Shown one piece after another: positions 34,263 to 45,158 of a stretch of DNA of 64,000 nt. The position numbers were made by a program, and so were the translations under genes. Where the stretch lies: assembly GCA_010093705.1 (NCBI GenBank), contig MU006089.1, positions 3,319,838 to 3,383,837 of the forward strand, in the 5' to 3' direction. Under the pieces are notes generated by a model. It was not told where the DNA came from and made no database searches. It was given only the letters and a program-made list of their open reading frames with translations. Position 1 is the stretch's first letter, and each line of letters begins with the position of its first letter. The DNA comes from Patellaria atrata CBS 101060. Lineage: Eukaryota; Ascomycota; Dothideomycetes; Patellariales; Patellariaceae.

Positions 34263-35097
34263 TCGCCAAAACGATCTATACATTCCATGTCGTCAGTTTC
34301 TCTTAGCAAAGAAATAGAACCTACCCCCAGGAAGAGGCGTCAAGGAAGGAGCCCAAGAGGGAGAAGAGTACGGACACTCAAACTGGTTCAGCTAAATAGC
34401 TACGAACTGACTGACAGACTCGGAAGCCACCCATCGCTTCCAGACAGACGCGCCGCCCCTGTACTGAGTCAGGACACCATATCCAACTCGACACCCGTTC
34501 TCATCATGGACCTAAACGTCTTCATCTACAGCACCGAGCACAGTCATTGTGCGCGACCCGTTTAATCTTGTCACCCCCAACTCGTCGACATTTCTCGTCA
34601 CACCCAGCACAAACCATCACACCATCCAAATCCACCACACTCGGCATAGTATCTTTCACCCGTTTCACGCCCCGGAATGAGCACCAGAAAAAGAATCATG
34701 TATGCCCAAAAAGTCATGTAAGGGAGGAATGGAAGTCTATTTTGGCGAATCATTCACCCATGTTTCCCTTTGTCACACCGTCATAGGAAGCAGGAGTTTC
34801 TACACAATGAATCATGCATGTAACTACCCTTCATAATGTCTTTCACCTCCATCGGTCCCTATCTTCATGCATCACAGCTCATATGTACCCATCGCAGAAC
34901 TGATTTCAGGAATTGTTCTAACCTTTGATGAGTCGAACCATCGTGTGTTCTCTCACATTCGGAGTCGTGGAGCAGATTGCGTTTGAATTTGAGACCTTTG
35001 AAGCTTATTCATATTTACTCCATGTTGTGCTACTTATCTTGACTCTACAACTACCTCTGCAATCATATTTGCGATAGATCCAGAACCAGCAAATCCA
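34263..35097. other. Intergenic downstream of Kap95
   Basis: About 830 bp with short frames only (up to 92 codons), one starting at an ATG at 34287 just after the Kap95 stop but without a recognisable signature. I see no supported feature. Confidence 0.5.
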
Positions 35098-35886
35098 ATG
35101 TCGTCTCGCCTACCTCCAATATTAGGCATAAGTCACATCGGAAAGCTCACCAGCTTGGACTAACATCTGTACTTGATATTATAGATCCCTCCTATAATAC
35201 CAACGCTGACCCGGATCTACCTCCCGGCTACTCCGCTTTTGACCGCGCAAAGAAGAGTTCACGCACAGAACGCAAGCTTAGGACCTCTTCCCCGCTTAAG
35301 TCTCCCGTCGAACCCTTCGATGCCACTCTCAAGCACAAAAGGCCTGGAGAGGGCTCGACTAGCGTTCACAATACGGCATATAACGAACACTTTGATAGTG
35401 ATTACATGCGGCTCTGGAAGATCTCGTCTGTAGACTCAATGGAAACAGAATTAGAGCCGAAAGAATGGGATTCAGGGCAACCTACGCCGCAGAGACAGCA
35501 GATGTGTCCGGTTTGCGTTGCAACAGCACAGGGTCCCACGGTCTGTGTGCATCTGTTGTATACGGGGGGACGGAGTGATGTAGGGGAAGAGACGGCGAGG
35601 AGAATTGGTGACGTGGTGAGGCAAAGCGTGATGGAAAGGGGGGGGAGGTTCACGGAGGTGGTACGGGCGGATGCAGAGATGGATATGGAGCAGGACGAGG
35701 GGGATATGAGTACGTATGTGCGCTGGTGGTCACTCTCACCTCCTTTCCCACGAAGCGATTTGAGATCACTTCTGAGTTTCTACGCGGTTGCTGATCTGTT
35801 TTGTAGCTGAGGATGACATATCAGACGACATGCTGGACGACATGCTGGACGAAAATGGAGTTTGCTTTTTCTCCCCTTGGTGCTGA
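35098..35886 (+). CDS. Unknown small protein, three exons
   Basis: Proposed exons are 35098-35131, 35185-35709 and 35807-35886, giving 212 residues. The long central exon is an open frame beginning directly at a good acceptor (branch GACTAAC, TATAG). It encodes LPPGYSAFDRAKKSSRTE, a Ser/Pro linker, SDYMRLWKISSVDSM and a cysteine patch QQMCPVCVATAQGPTVCVH, then RRIGDVVRQSVMERG and an acidic stretch. The last exon encodes TEDDISDDMLDDMLDENG and ends FFSPWC. Exon 1 (MSSRLPPIL) can join through a weak GT donor at 35132 or a GC donor at 35126; both keep the frame. No known domain. The acidic repeat end could bind a basic partner. Gene existence is likely; the start is less sure. Confidence 0.55.
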
Positions 35887-36617
35887 GGAAGGGAAAGGCG
35901 TATTCCTTTATTGTTGAGTATTGAGGTTGCTTTGGATGGTAGTACCTACTACTAGCTATAGAGCAGCAAGCGGTTATTTTAGAACTAGTTTTTTTTTTCA
36001 TTCTGGTGTCCTAAGGTATATACTCACCCCAAAAATGCAATTCATACCCTACAATAGGGCCAACAAGAGGTTTGTGATTTTATGGCACGTCCCCTATATG
36101 CATATCAAAAGGTATTAGTTTATTTTTGGATTCAACAACTTCGCCAGTAGATGTACAGTTACAGTACAGCAAAAAGGGATAGTTCTGACTGCTAGAATAT
36201 ATACATATATATACTTGATTCATAGAATCCTCCCTGCAGTATGATCCATATGTATGTGTGTTCTACTCAACATGTTGTTGTCACGCCTCGAGATGGCTCA
36301 TATGGTGCTAAGCCGAAATGGGATGCTATACCTCCGCTGTCAATGTGCCCCACCATAGAATGACTTCACCAGCCTCGGGCATTGTGGAACCATCTGGTAG
36401 CTTCCATAGGTACGATACCACGACTTTCCACCTATGTATCACTTTCTTCCAAGATTCCAGTTTCTTCTGACTCGCCATTGCTTTTCTTGAAAAACCTCTT
36501 CTCTCTCCCATTTCCTCAACTTCTTTCGTTAAGGATTTTGAAATAAGAACGACACAACACTAACATACTAACGGTAAATTCTATCATTCAGTTTTACAGC
36601 CTCCCCGGATTGCCATA
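35887..36617. promoter_or_regulatory. Hsp104 upstream region
   Basis: 730 bp between a small gene and Hsp104. It holds one CTAAGGTA (36011), an AT-alternating tract near 36197-36213, a 39-bp motif shared with 48059-48098 (36434-36472), and a TTC-tt-GAA unit at 36484. Confidence 0.4.
36484..36491. promoter_or_regulatory. Candidate heat-shock element core upstream of Hsp104
   Basis: TTCTTGAA, an inverted pair of the nGAAn unit bound by heat-shock factor, 127 bp before the ATG. Further TTC/GAA-like units lie in the 40 bp upstream but with imperfect spacing. The site is plausible because Hsp104 is a classic heat-shock gene; the motif alone is weak. Confidence 0.3.
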
Positions 36618-39410
36618 ATGGCTTCAGGCATGAACTTTACAGATCGGGCGTCACAAGCTTTAAGTGCTGCCCAAGAACTCGCAACACAATACGCACATTC
36701 ACAACTCCTACCTGTACATCTAGCAGTCGCCCTCATCGACCCTCCACCGGACCTCTCTAAAGATCAACAAAACAACTCCGCTCACGAAACACACGCCGCT
36801 TCTTCCGCTCCACTCTTCAAACAAGTTGTCGAGAGGGCTCATGGTGATCCTCAGCTACTAGACCGTGCCTTGAAGAAGGCATTGGTCCGTCTACCTAGCC
36901 AAGATCCTCCGCCAGAGCACGTGTCCATATCACCATCCTTCTCAAAAGTCCTAAGAGCCGCCAATGAACTCTCGAAAACACAAAAAGATAGCTACATTGC
37001 CGTGGATCACCTAATACAATGTCTCGCACAGGACTCGACCATTCAACGATGTTTGGCAGATGCAAACATTCCCAAATCAAACCTGATCGATCAGGCAATC
37101 CAACAGATCCGTGGCACAAAGAGAGTGGACTCTAAGACCGCCGATGCGGAGGCGGAGAATGAGAACCTAAAGAAATTCACAATCGACATGACCGCCATGG
37201 CACGAGAAGGCAAGATCGATCCTGTCATCGGTCGTGAAGAAGAAATCAGACGAGTTGTCCGAATCCTTTCACGACGAACGAAGAACAATCCTGTCCTCAT
37301 CGGTGAACCCGGTGTCGGAAAGACAACAGTCGTCGAAGGTCTTGCTCAACGTATCGTCAACGCTGATGTTCCGGCGAATCTAGCAGCATGTAAGCTTCTA
37401 TCGTTGGATGTCGGCGCCCTCGTGGCCGGAAGCAAATACAGGGGAGAGTTCGAGGAGAGGATGAAGGGTGTCTTGAAAGAGATCGAAGACTCCAAGGAGA
37501 TGATTGTTCTCTTCGTCGACGAAATACACTTACTCATGGGCGCTGGGTCAAGTGGTGAAGGTGGCATGGACGCCGCTAATTTGCTCAAACCCATGCTTGC
37601 TAGAGGCCAGTTGCACTGCATTGGTGCTACAACCTTAGGCGAGTACCGCAAATATATCGAAAAGGACCAAGCCTTCGAACGTCGTTTCCAACAGGTCCTT
37701 GTCAAAGAGCCCACCATCCCCGAAACCGTCTCTATCCTTCGTGGCTTGAAAGACAAGTACGAGACTCATCACGGTGTCACTATCCTCGATGGTGCTATCG
37801 TCTCTGCTGCTAACCTCGCGGCTCGTTACCTCACGCAACGTCGGTTACCCGACTCGGCTGTTGATTTGATCGATGAAGCTGCAGCCGCCGTGCGAGTTAC
37901 CCGTGAATCACAACCAGAAGCATTGGATAACATGGAACGGAAGCTACGTCAGCTCCAAATTGAAATTCACGCTCTAGACAAGGAGAAGGACGAAACAGCC
38001 AAACAACGTCTCCGAGAAGCGAAAGCAGAGGCCGCTAATATCGAAGAAGAGCTGAAACCTCTTCGTGAGAAATACGAAAGCGAGAAGGAACGCAGTAAAA
38101 AGATTCAAGAACAGAAGCTGAAGCTTGAGGAGAAGAGGGTGAAGTTGGCTGATGCAGAACGTGCTCGCGACTTTGAATCAGCTTCAGACTTGAAATACTA
38201 CGTCATCCCAGACATTGAGGCACACATAGAGCGATTGGAGGCTGAGAAAGCCCGAAGTGATGCAGAGATGTATACACGGTCTGGAGGACAAGAAGCACTC
38301 CTCACGGATGCAGTTGGCCCTGATCAAATCAACGAGATTGTGGCCCGCTGGACCGGTATTCCGGTAACCCGTCTGAAAACGACCGAAAAGGACAAGCTCC
38401 TTCAGATGGAGAAGCATCTCAGCAATATCGTTGTCGGTCAAAGGGAGGCGGTGACATCGGTCTCTAATGCGATCCGTCTCCAACGTTCTGGCCTGGCAAA
38501 TCCGAATCAACCACCTAGCTTCTTGTTTTGCGGTCCCTCGGGTACTGGTAAGACTCTCTTGACCAAGGCTCTTGCCGAGTTCTTGTTCGACGATCCGAAG
38601 TCGATGATCAGGTTCGATATGTCGGAATATCAGGAGAGGCACTCGCTTAGCAGGATGATTGGCGCTCCACCAGGATATGTTGGCCACGATGCTGGTGGGC
38701 AGTTGACAGAAGCCCTCCGCCGCCGTCCATTTTCCATCTTGTTGTTCGACGAGGTCGAGAAAGCGGCGAAAGAGGTTCTTACCGTCCTTCTACAGCTTAT
38801 GGATGACGGTCGTATCACCGATGGCCAGGGAAGAATCGTCGATGCGAAGAACTGCATTGTCGTCATGACATCCAACCTTGGTGCTGAGTATCTTTCACGA
38901 CCAAACGCACCGGACGGTCGAATTGACCCAACAACAAGGGAACTCGTCATGGGTGCTCTTCGCAACTGGTTCCTTCCGGAATTTCTCAACCGTATCAACA
39001 GCATCGTAATCTTCAACCGTCTCACCAGGCGCGAGATCAGGAAGATCGTCGATGTACGCATGGTCGAAATTCAGAAGAGGTTGAACGGCAATGGACGCAA
39101 CGTCAAGATCGACATGACGGAAGAAGTGAAAGACCATCTTGGCAGCGCCGGATACTCACCTGCCTATGGTGCCAGACCGCTTGCACGGCTCATTGAAAAG
39201 GAAGTACTCAATCGTATGGCAGTACTTATTCTTAGGGGCAGTATTCGTGACGGTGAAGTCGCTCATGTCGTTCTTGAGGATGGACATGTGCAAGTCCTAC
39301 CTAATCACGGTGATAGTGATTTAGAGGCTGAAGATAGTGAGATGTATGATGAAGAGGATGCGATTGCTGATTTGGAAGATGGAGATACAGGAATGGATCT
39401 CTACGACTAG
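36618..39410 (+). CDS. hsp104: Hsp104 / ClpB-type protein disaggregase
   Basis: Hexameric AAA+ ATPase that, with Hsp70/Hsp40, threads proteins out of aggregates in the cytosol and nucleus. Single exon, 930 residues. The N-terminal Clp domain spans about 1-165. NBD1 has Walker A GEPGVGKT (229-236) and Walker B VLFVDE (297-302). The coiled-coil middle domain runs about 410-545. NBD2 has Walker A GPSGTGKT (639-646), pore-loop GAPPGYVG (682-689) and Walker B ILLFDE (707-712); its arginine finger is in FLNRI. There is no mitochondrial presequence, so it is the cytosolic form and not Hsp78. The C-terminus is acidic and ends DTGMDLYD, not the DDLD ending of the yeast protein that binds TPR co-chaperones. 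All catalytic motifs are intact. Confidence 0.97.
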   Translation: MASGMNFTDRASQALSAAQELATQYAHSQLLPVHLAVALIDPPPDLSKDQQNNSAHETHAASSAPLFKQVVERAHGDPQLLDRALKKALVRLPSQDPPPEHVSISPSFSKVLRAANELSKTQKDSYIAVDHLIQCLAQDSTIQRCLADANIPKSNLIDQAIQQIRGTKRVDSKTADAEAENENLKKFTIDMTAMAREGKIDPVIGREEEIRRVVRILSRRTKNNPVLIGEPGVGKTTVVEGLAQRIVNADVPANLAACKLLSLDVGALVAGSKYRGEFEERMKGVLKEIEDSKEMIVLFVDEIHLLMGAGSSGEGGMDAANLLKPMLARGQLHCIGATTLGEYRKYIEKDQAFERRFQQVLVKEPTIPETVSILRGLKDKYETHHGVTILDGAIVSAANLAARYLTQRRLPDSAVDLIDEAAAAVRVTRESQPEALDNMERKLRQLQIEIHALDKEKDETAKQRLREAKAEAANIEEELKPLREKYESEKERSKKIQEQKLKLEEKRVKLADAERARDFESASDLKYYVIPDIEAHIERLEAEKARSDAEMYTRSGGQEALLTDAVGPDQINEIVARWTGIPVTRLKTTEKDKLLQMEKHLSNIVVGQREAVTSVSNAIRLQRSGLANPNQPPSFLFCGPSGTGKTLLTKALAEFLFDDPKSMIRFDMSEYQERHSLSRMIGAPPGYVGHDAGGQLTEALRRRPFSILLFDEVEKAAKEVLTVLLQLMDDGRITDGQGRIVDAKNCIVVMTSNLGAEYLSRPNAPDGRIDPTTRELVMGALRNWFLPEFLNRINSIVIFNRLTRREIRKIVDVRMVEIQKRLNGNGRNVKIDMTEEVKDHLGSAGYSPAYGARPLARLIEKEVLNRMAVLILRGSIRDGEVAHVVLEDGHVQVLPNHGDSDLEAEDSEMYDEEDAIADLEDGDTGMDLYD

Positions 39411-40231
39411 AAAGAAGAAAGGTGAATGAAAAGGAATGTCGGAGAGTATACTTTATAAAAGCAAATGGGCGGCTTTAATTCTTTCTAGGCAGCATGTTAG
39501 GCGTTGGCGGATGGCTTATGGCCTCTATACAGGGACTTGATGAAAGAGCTTCCACATGATGAATGATTTTACGACAACAAGACAAATGTATATAGCAATG
39601 AAGAAGAAGTAGACCATGAATTAATTCTCTCGATACTATTAATGCCTTAGCTGTGATTGGACTCCCGATTGATATACGACATAGCATTTGCGTAACTGAT
39701 AATGTACTTTCTAGTACTCCGTATAGTCATCCTGTACAGTAATAATGCTCCGTGAAAGCTTGTGTCTCATAGATTTAAATAGAATCGGGTAGTTTTACAG
39801 GAACAGGGACGGAGACGGGAAGGGTTGCAGATTTGTATCTTGTATGGTGATTGTCAGCACTTTATGTCTGACAGCCTGGTATGTGCAGGCGTACAAGTGC
39901 TAATAAAATCGCGTGCACAAGCGTGTTGGTCTCGCGTATCCAAGCCGGGTCGCCGAGACGCAATCCTCTCCGCATTACCGTCATTTTCATTCCTTAACGA
40001 TGATGCCCTTTGACGCTTCCCACTCAGACACCTCAACTCTGACCCTCAACCTTCAATCCTTTCAACTTAACTTCACACATGCCCAATCCCGCATATTATT
40101 AGGTACTGTCTAAGACTTCCGCTCTCACCCGTGTGGACTGGACGCAAACAACTCAATCTCAGCCTCACTAATCTACTTCATACGACACCTCTTTCAAAAC
40201 TCTACGGCTTGATTGAAGACACCACACAACA
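39411..40231. other. Intergenic between Hsp104 and the RNR inhibitor
   Basis: About 820 bp. The right 250 bp is C/T/A-rich leader-like sequence. Nothing else supported. Confidence 0.6.
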
Positions 40232-41161
40232 ATGCCAAACACGGCGCATCGCTCAAAGCGGCCTGTCAATCAACACCTTATAACATCCTTTCTCACTACC
40301 TCCCCCAATGTCACAACAACCTCGACATCACACTTCTCCGGTCCCGGACCAGCCCCCACGTTGCCCGCACACGTCCAATCTTCGCTCCTGAACGTTGGGA
40401 TGAGAGTAAGGAAGAGCGTGCCGGAAGGTTATAAGACACACAAGACGATGCCTACAGTAACGGTCGAGATTGATGCTCCGATAGAGGTGCGCTGCGACTC
40501 TGACGTAGAGATCGACGGGGAGGAAGTAGGAGCGGGAAGGAGGGAATTAATGCCCTTCTGCGGATTACACAAAACTGGAGGCCTAGGTGTACAGGCCAAT
40601 TCCCGCACACAATATTCTGGCGTACCCTCATTTGATGGTGACATGAGGCCGCAGAATGCATACGACATCTTCAACTCTTCGCTGCCGTCCTCCCAAGAAT
40701 CTCTAGCATCCACAATTTCAACTGTCTCGGTGCCAACTCTGACGATACCGACGATCGCAACGACTCCTGCCAGACCATCTGCGAAACGAAGGTTCACAGA
40801 TGAAGATGAGGAACGAACCCCTGACAATCTACATACCTTACTCTTCCCCACACATGTCAGCTCCCATAGTGATGATGCGCCTGTCTCCCCTAAATCGGCC
40901 CATCCCACCGGAATGGCAAATTTCCTGTCCATAGGACAGACGACGCGGCCAATTGCACGACCAAGACCAAGGAGAAAACCGAGTGAGGGCAAGGAGAACG
41001 CTATGGTGGGGTTAGACGGCAACTTGGGCCTGGTAGCAGCAAGGAGGAACGCGTTGCAGGGTAATGGATTGGGGATCGGTCTCGGGATTGACTTGGATTT
41101 TGGGGAAGCGGAGTTTCTGAGGGGTGAGTGGGAAGACGAAGGGGAGGCAATGGAGATGTGA
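40232..41161 (+). CDS. Ribonucleotide reductase inhibitor family protein (Spd1/Dif1-like)
   Basis: Single exon, 309 residues from the ATG at 40232. It is mostly disordered with short conserved islands, as in the small regulators that restrain ribonucleotide reductase or control its small-subunit location (Spd1 in fission yeast, Dif1/Sml1 in budding yeast). The islands are LPAHVQSSLLNVGMRVRKSV followed by PEGYKTHKT; then LMPFCGLHKTGGLGVQ; then SSLPSSQESLASTISTVSVP; a KRRF-D/E box; a basic RPRPRRKPSEGKEN patch with a KEN box; and a closing FGEAEFLRGEWEDE. The MRVRKSVPEGYKT box is the family hallmark as I recall it. The KEN box suggests APC/C-dependent turnover. A 270-codon antisense frame overlaps it but has no domain and is taken as a shadow. 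Confidence 0.78.
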   Translation: MPNTAHRSKRPVNQHLITSFLTTSPNVTTTSTSHFSGPGPAPTLPAHVQSSLLNVGMRVRKSVPEGYKTHKTMPTVTVEIDAPIEVRCDSDVEIDGEEVGAGRRELMPFCGLHKTGGLGVQANSRTQYSGVPSFDGDMRPQNAYDIFNSSLPSSQESLASTISTVSVPTLTIPTIATTPARPSAKRRFTDEDEERTPDNLHTLLFPTHVSSHSDDAPVSPKSAHPTGMANFLSIGQTTRPIARPRPRRKPSEGKENAMVGLDGNLGLVAARRNALQGNGLGIGLGIDLDFGEAEFLRGEWEDEGEAMEM

Positions 41162-43652
41162 GGTGAGGAATAGTAAGGTTGGAGGTATTCTGCATTAGGT
41201 TCGCATGTTTGTGGCATTCGACTTGATGAGTTTTCGGGCAACGTTCATGACGCTTTATGAGTTTCATTCTCTTGTTGATACCACTATTTGAGCAATTCAG
41301 GGACGCACTTTATCTTTTCTGACTTCTACGCTGCGACGCAATTGACTTTACCAAAACACTTGAATAGTCCGCCCAAACTGCTTGCCGCGAGGATTCGATT
41401 TGCACCTTTAACTGAATATAATAGTAGATATAGCCATACATCAACACACCCTTCCGACGACATTTCTTTTCCAACATACCGTCACCCGAATGATCAAATT
41501 GCACATTTATCCCAGATTACTGTTTCTCACTAATTCAGTAGATGGGTCATCGTATCCGAATATCCGCACATCGGTATTCCATATCGTCTTTTTATGTACT
41601 CAACTTTGCCATTTCTCTGTAAAAGCGTTCTCGACCCCATCTATCGCTGGAATGAAATTGTACGTACTACCGGATTGGGTACTGGTATATGTGGTACTGC
41701 TGGGGGGAATCACCCGCTGTACGTCCGCAGGAGAGTTCTGAGGTTCGTATGGAGTACGGGAAATAGTTTCGTTGTGGGGGTGTGTGAATACGGACTTAGC
41801 ATGGGTGAGAGGAAGGTTAGCCCGCGTGTCTACGTGTTAGATTGTCATGTGCGAATGGTTGCTAGGAGTATAAACTGAGAGCTGAGTTGTATAGCTCGTA
41901 CTATTCCCCACCCTACCTCTTTTACTTTCTCGTCTTCGTGGGTGTTTCCGCCCAGTCCCAAAGGCCTTTCTCTTCATCGCTTTTTCCCTTATTTTAACGC
42001 GCTTTGCTGCGCGCTCCCCTGGCTTTCTCCTCCGGCTCCATATTATGGAGACGTTCCCTTCTCCATCTCCGTTTTAGATTTTTGTATGCTGTTGAATCTA
42101 TTGGAGGAGGTTTTTTTTTTTTATCGGATTTCGACTGCGTCGTGTAATTACACCCCAAGTGGTCGAGGTCACTTTGTGACCATATTGCTGTATCGATATA
42201 CATGGCCGGGGCTTCACCACTGAGGCGTGGGAGTTGATGAAGGAGGAAGAGGGAGAGGAAGATGAAGAGAACGGGATAGAAAACTGAGCCTTGCGAGCTG
42301 AAAGGAAAGAAGAGATTATGATGTAGGCTCAGCTATATTCAGGAGGGCTGGGAACGAGAATGAGAATGAGGAAATCGCAGAAGGATATATGCGGTACAGG
42401 GAAAAGGAACAGATTATCGAGCTTAAGAACGTACGTTCCTGGAGGAGCTCTAGCTACCCGTTCACTGTCAATTAAGAGGACTTCTACTCCTATCATGCGG
42501 ATGTGGGAAATTCCGCTGGAAGTTAAAGGAACGGTTGGCCGGTATATGTACTGCAAGGTAATGGGAACGAGCTGAAGTAGAGTTTGTAAAGGAGATGCGA
42601 ATATTTGTTACTGTATGTGGGGTCTAAGGAGTTGAATTTCTCCCCCTATTTCAGATCTTTTTGCTAGTTGTGCATGGTACGGTAGAGAAAAGTGTCGACG
42701 TGGTCCGTACTACGAGTATATACTGGCTAGGTGATTACTGTATTTATAATAGAGAAACCAGTGTTAATTGTAATATGCTGGTTCCGTGAAATATGGAGTT
42801 TGTCTGCCTATTATGGCACTTGGGATTGGTGGTTTACCATAGAGCAGAGACCTCTGACAAAGATTGTAAGCTCCAAGGGTCTCACTTATGTCGAAAATGT
42901 TTCGTATGTTGGAGCTCGTATAGCTAGTTTCAATGTTCAGCTCTCAGATTTGATAGTTTTGCGGTCGAGATAGCGGTAAACCCGTGGTCGCTCGGGAGCG
43001 TAAACGCATGAAGTCTGACAGAACGCCGGAGGAACCGTAGTATGGGTTACATGCGCTTCTTAATGATGGTCTCGACGATGTGCGACTGATGTTCCGATTA
43101 TGGGTGGGCGTCTTTCCCCAACTTCTCAGTCCCCTTGTTCCACAAGTTACAGTATCATCTCGAAAAAAAGAATTTATCGGTATTAGAGAACCGCGTAGAA
43201 ATAATCGCTAGGATGTATGATCTGATGATTTGTTAGATATTTATTTATTCGTCCAAGCCATAGGTAGTTCTACAGAATGAAAACTTGGAACTGTCTAAGA
43301 GACGTAATAGAGACGTGCAACACTTACAATTTTTGAGCGTTGGAGAAGACTTTCCGAGAAACCATTGATATCTAGAGTAAGTTTAGATCCTAAATAATGC
43401 CAAATAGATGCTTTGATCCCCATAAATTCTGTTGTGTGTAAAGAACACCCCTGAGATAGCATGAGCTAGTATGATCCATTTTTTCAGAAAGATTATCGCA
43501 GAAGAATAGAACTGATAAAAAAGAGTTTCCTATAAGTAAAGTAACGTTCTTTTAGTCGGGTTATACTAGTTTTGGGCCGAGATTCCCCCACTCCTTTGAT
43601 CTCTCTAGCGCCAAAAAACGTAACCCCAGAAAACGCTTCGAGGCAAAAGAAT
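41162..43652. other. Gene-poor stretch left of tRNA-Gly
   Basis: 2.5 kb without a supported gene. A frame near 41653 begins MKLYVLPDWVLVYVVLLGGI, signal-like, but stops after 29 codons and I found no convincing splice. A T12 tract lies at 42111-42122. The rest looks like ordinary noncoding DNA. Confidence 0.5.
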
Positions 43653-43723
43653 TGCATTCTCCGGGAATCGAACCCGGGGCCCGTCGATGGCAACGACGGA
43701 TTTTACCACTAAACCAAGAATGC
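43653..43723 (-). tRNA. tRNA-Gly (anticodon GCC)
   Basis: 71 nt on the minus strand, 5' GCATTCT...AGAATGC-A 3'. The seven-pair acceptor stem closes perfectly. D-loop box TGGTTTAGTGG and T-loop box GGTTCGATTCC (internal promoter B box) are canonical. The anticodon loop TTGCCAT gives GCC, reading GGC/GGT. No intron. A T-rich run for Pol III termination follows downstream at about 43643-43652 on the minus strand (the plus strand reads AAAAGAATT there). Confidence 0.97.
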
Positions 43724-45158
43724 TATAGGCTTGTTTGATATATGAATAGCAACGCAATGGGTACTATATAAGTACAAAAAATAATTGGGGTATGGGGGAA
43801 AGCGGACAACTATCATTGGTAAGCGAGCGTCGCCAAGAGTTGGCCTCTTACAAAAGTTTGCCATGTGATAGCATATACATGCTCATAAGGGGGACTACTC
43901 GAATAAAATATTTTGCAAAAATAGAGGGCCTACGCCAGGGGCTCTGTAAGTATGCTTTTAAGGTTTTACCGCTAAGTCTTAAGATTATTTTGTATCCGAG
44001 TTGAAAATGGAAGGAAGTACTGCTCAGGTCACGTGTTGGTCGCCGTCATTTCTAGTTCTAAGTACACATCCTTTCCTCCTCTCGTCACCTCAATACTCTT
44101 TCATTTCATCAACATACGTGATTCTCGAAAATGACAACTACAGAAATAATGATTTTCGAAAGGACCAAATAGGTCTCGCAAGGAAACTCATCCCTCCTGT
44201 TATAATGGGCTCTCCTTGGTTGGTTCACGCATGCTTTTACGCTCGCAGAACGACACCCAAGCGTAGGTTTCGATGATTTTCCTAAGTTCTCAACGTTATA
44301 TAAATCTATACTCCTTACAGTCGTTATTCGATCTGGTAGTTACATACGAGCCACAGATCATTTTATAGGAATAGTACAGTAGCATAGGGATCTACGACGA
44401 AGGGTAGGGTCATTGTGAATATCAGGATCTTTCTAGTAGCAAGGGATTACTCCAGCGACAAAAGTATAATTGGAACTCGAGAAATACAATTCATTTCTTC
44501 AACTAGTTAATGCTTCATTATAGTTTACTCTGAAAGAGGATACATTAGGTATCTCATGATGCACCATCTTTTGCATTGTTGCACTTCACTCTTCAAATAT
44601 TTGCATTGACGAAGTCTACGTACCTTTCAAATGACAATTTCCACACCGATTCACTTCACATAACTTTCTTTTACCGCATACTTATTGAAGCGCTCCAAAC
44701 AAACGACAATGCGCAATAATCCGAGTCCAGCTGCACGTGTTAGCCCTTCCGCAAAAAAATTTTACCTTCATCACCAGCTCTTAAGAAAAAGATCTCACAA
44801 CTACGCTCTCTCTTCAAACCTGTCTCACTGTTCAAGGCCAAACATAACTCACTCAGCTATCACAATTGAACCTCGAGGGTTTTATCACTCAACAGAAGTA
44901 GGTCCATTCGAAATTTTCACATTCAACCTCATCCTTAATTTGAGTCTTGATCACGAGAGATACAACATTACCGCAATTTCCACTGTGTATTCTTAAACTC
45001 TTCATCACACTTGCACTTTGGAAATGATTCTCAACCATTCCCGCTTATTGAATTCGTAACGCCAATCTGACACATAGGAAGCCAGCCGTCCCAGTTACCA
45101 GAAATCAATCAAATTTTCCTTCTCCGCCTTTTTACCTCACTATCCATAAACCGTCATC
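43724..45158. other. Intergenic between tRNA-Gly and the BTB-like array
   Basis: A/T-rich. A frame at 44709-44996 (95 codons from an ATG) lies just upstream of the array, but shares no motif with it and is probably leader or chance. No other feature. Confidence 0.5.

Noticed and set aside
34287-34786. Possible small genes just after Kap95
   Set aside because: Frames are short, overlap, have no splice continuity and no recognisable features; probably 3' flank.
40429-41241. 270-codon antisense frame across the RNR inhibitor
   Set aside because: It mirrors the low-complexity Ser/Pro/Arg content of the sense gene and has no conserved motif of its own.
41653-41741. Signal-peptide-like start MKLYVLPDWVLVYVVLLGG
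   Set aside because: Stops after 29 codons and no convincing intron leads to a downstream exon.
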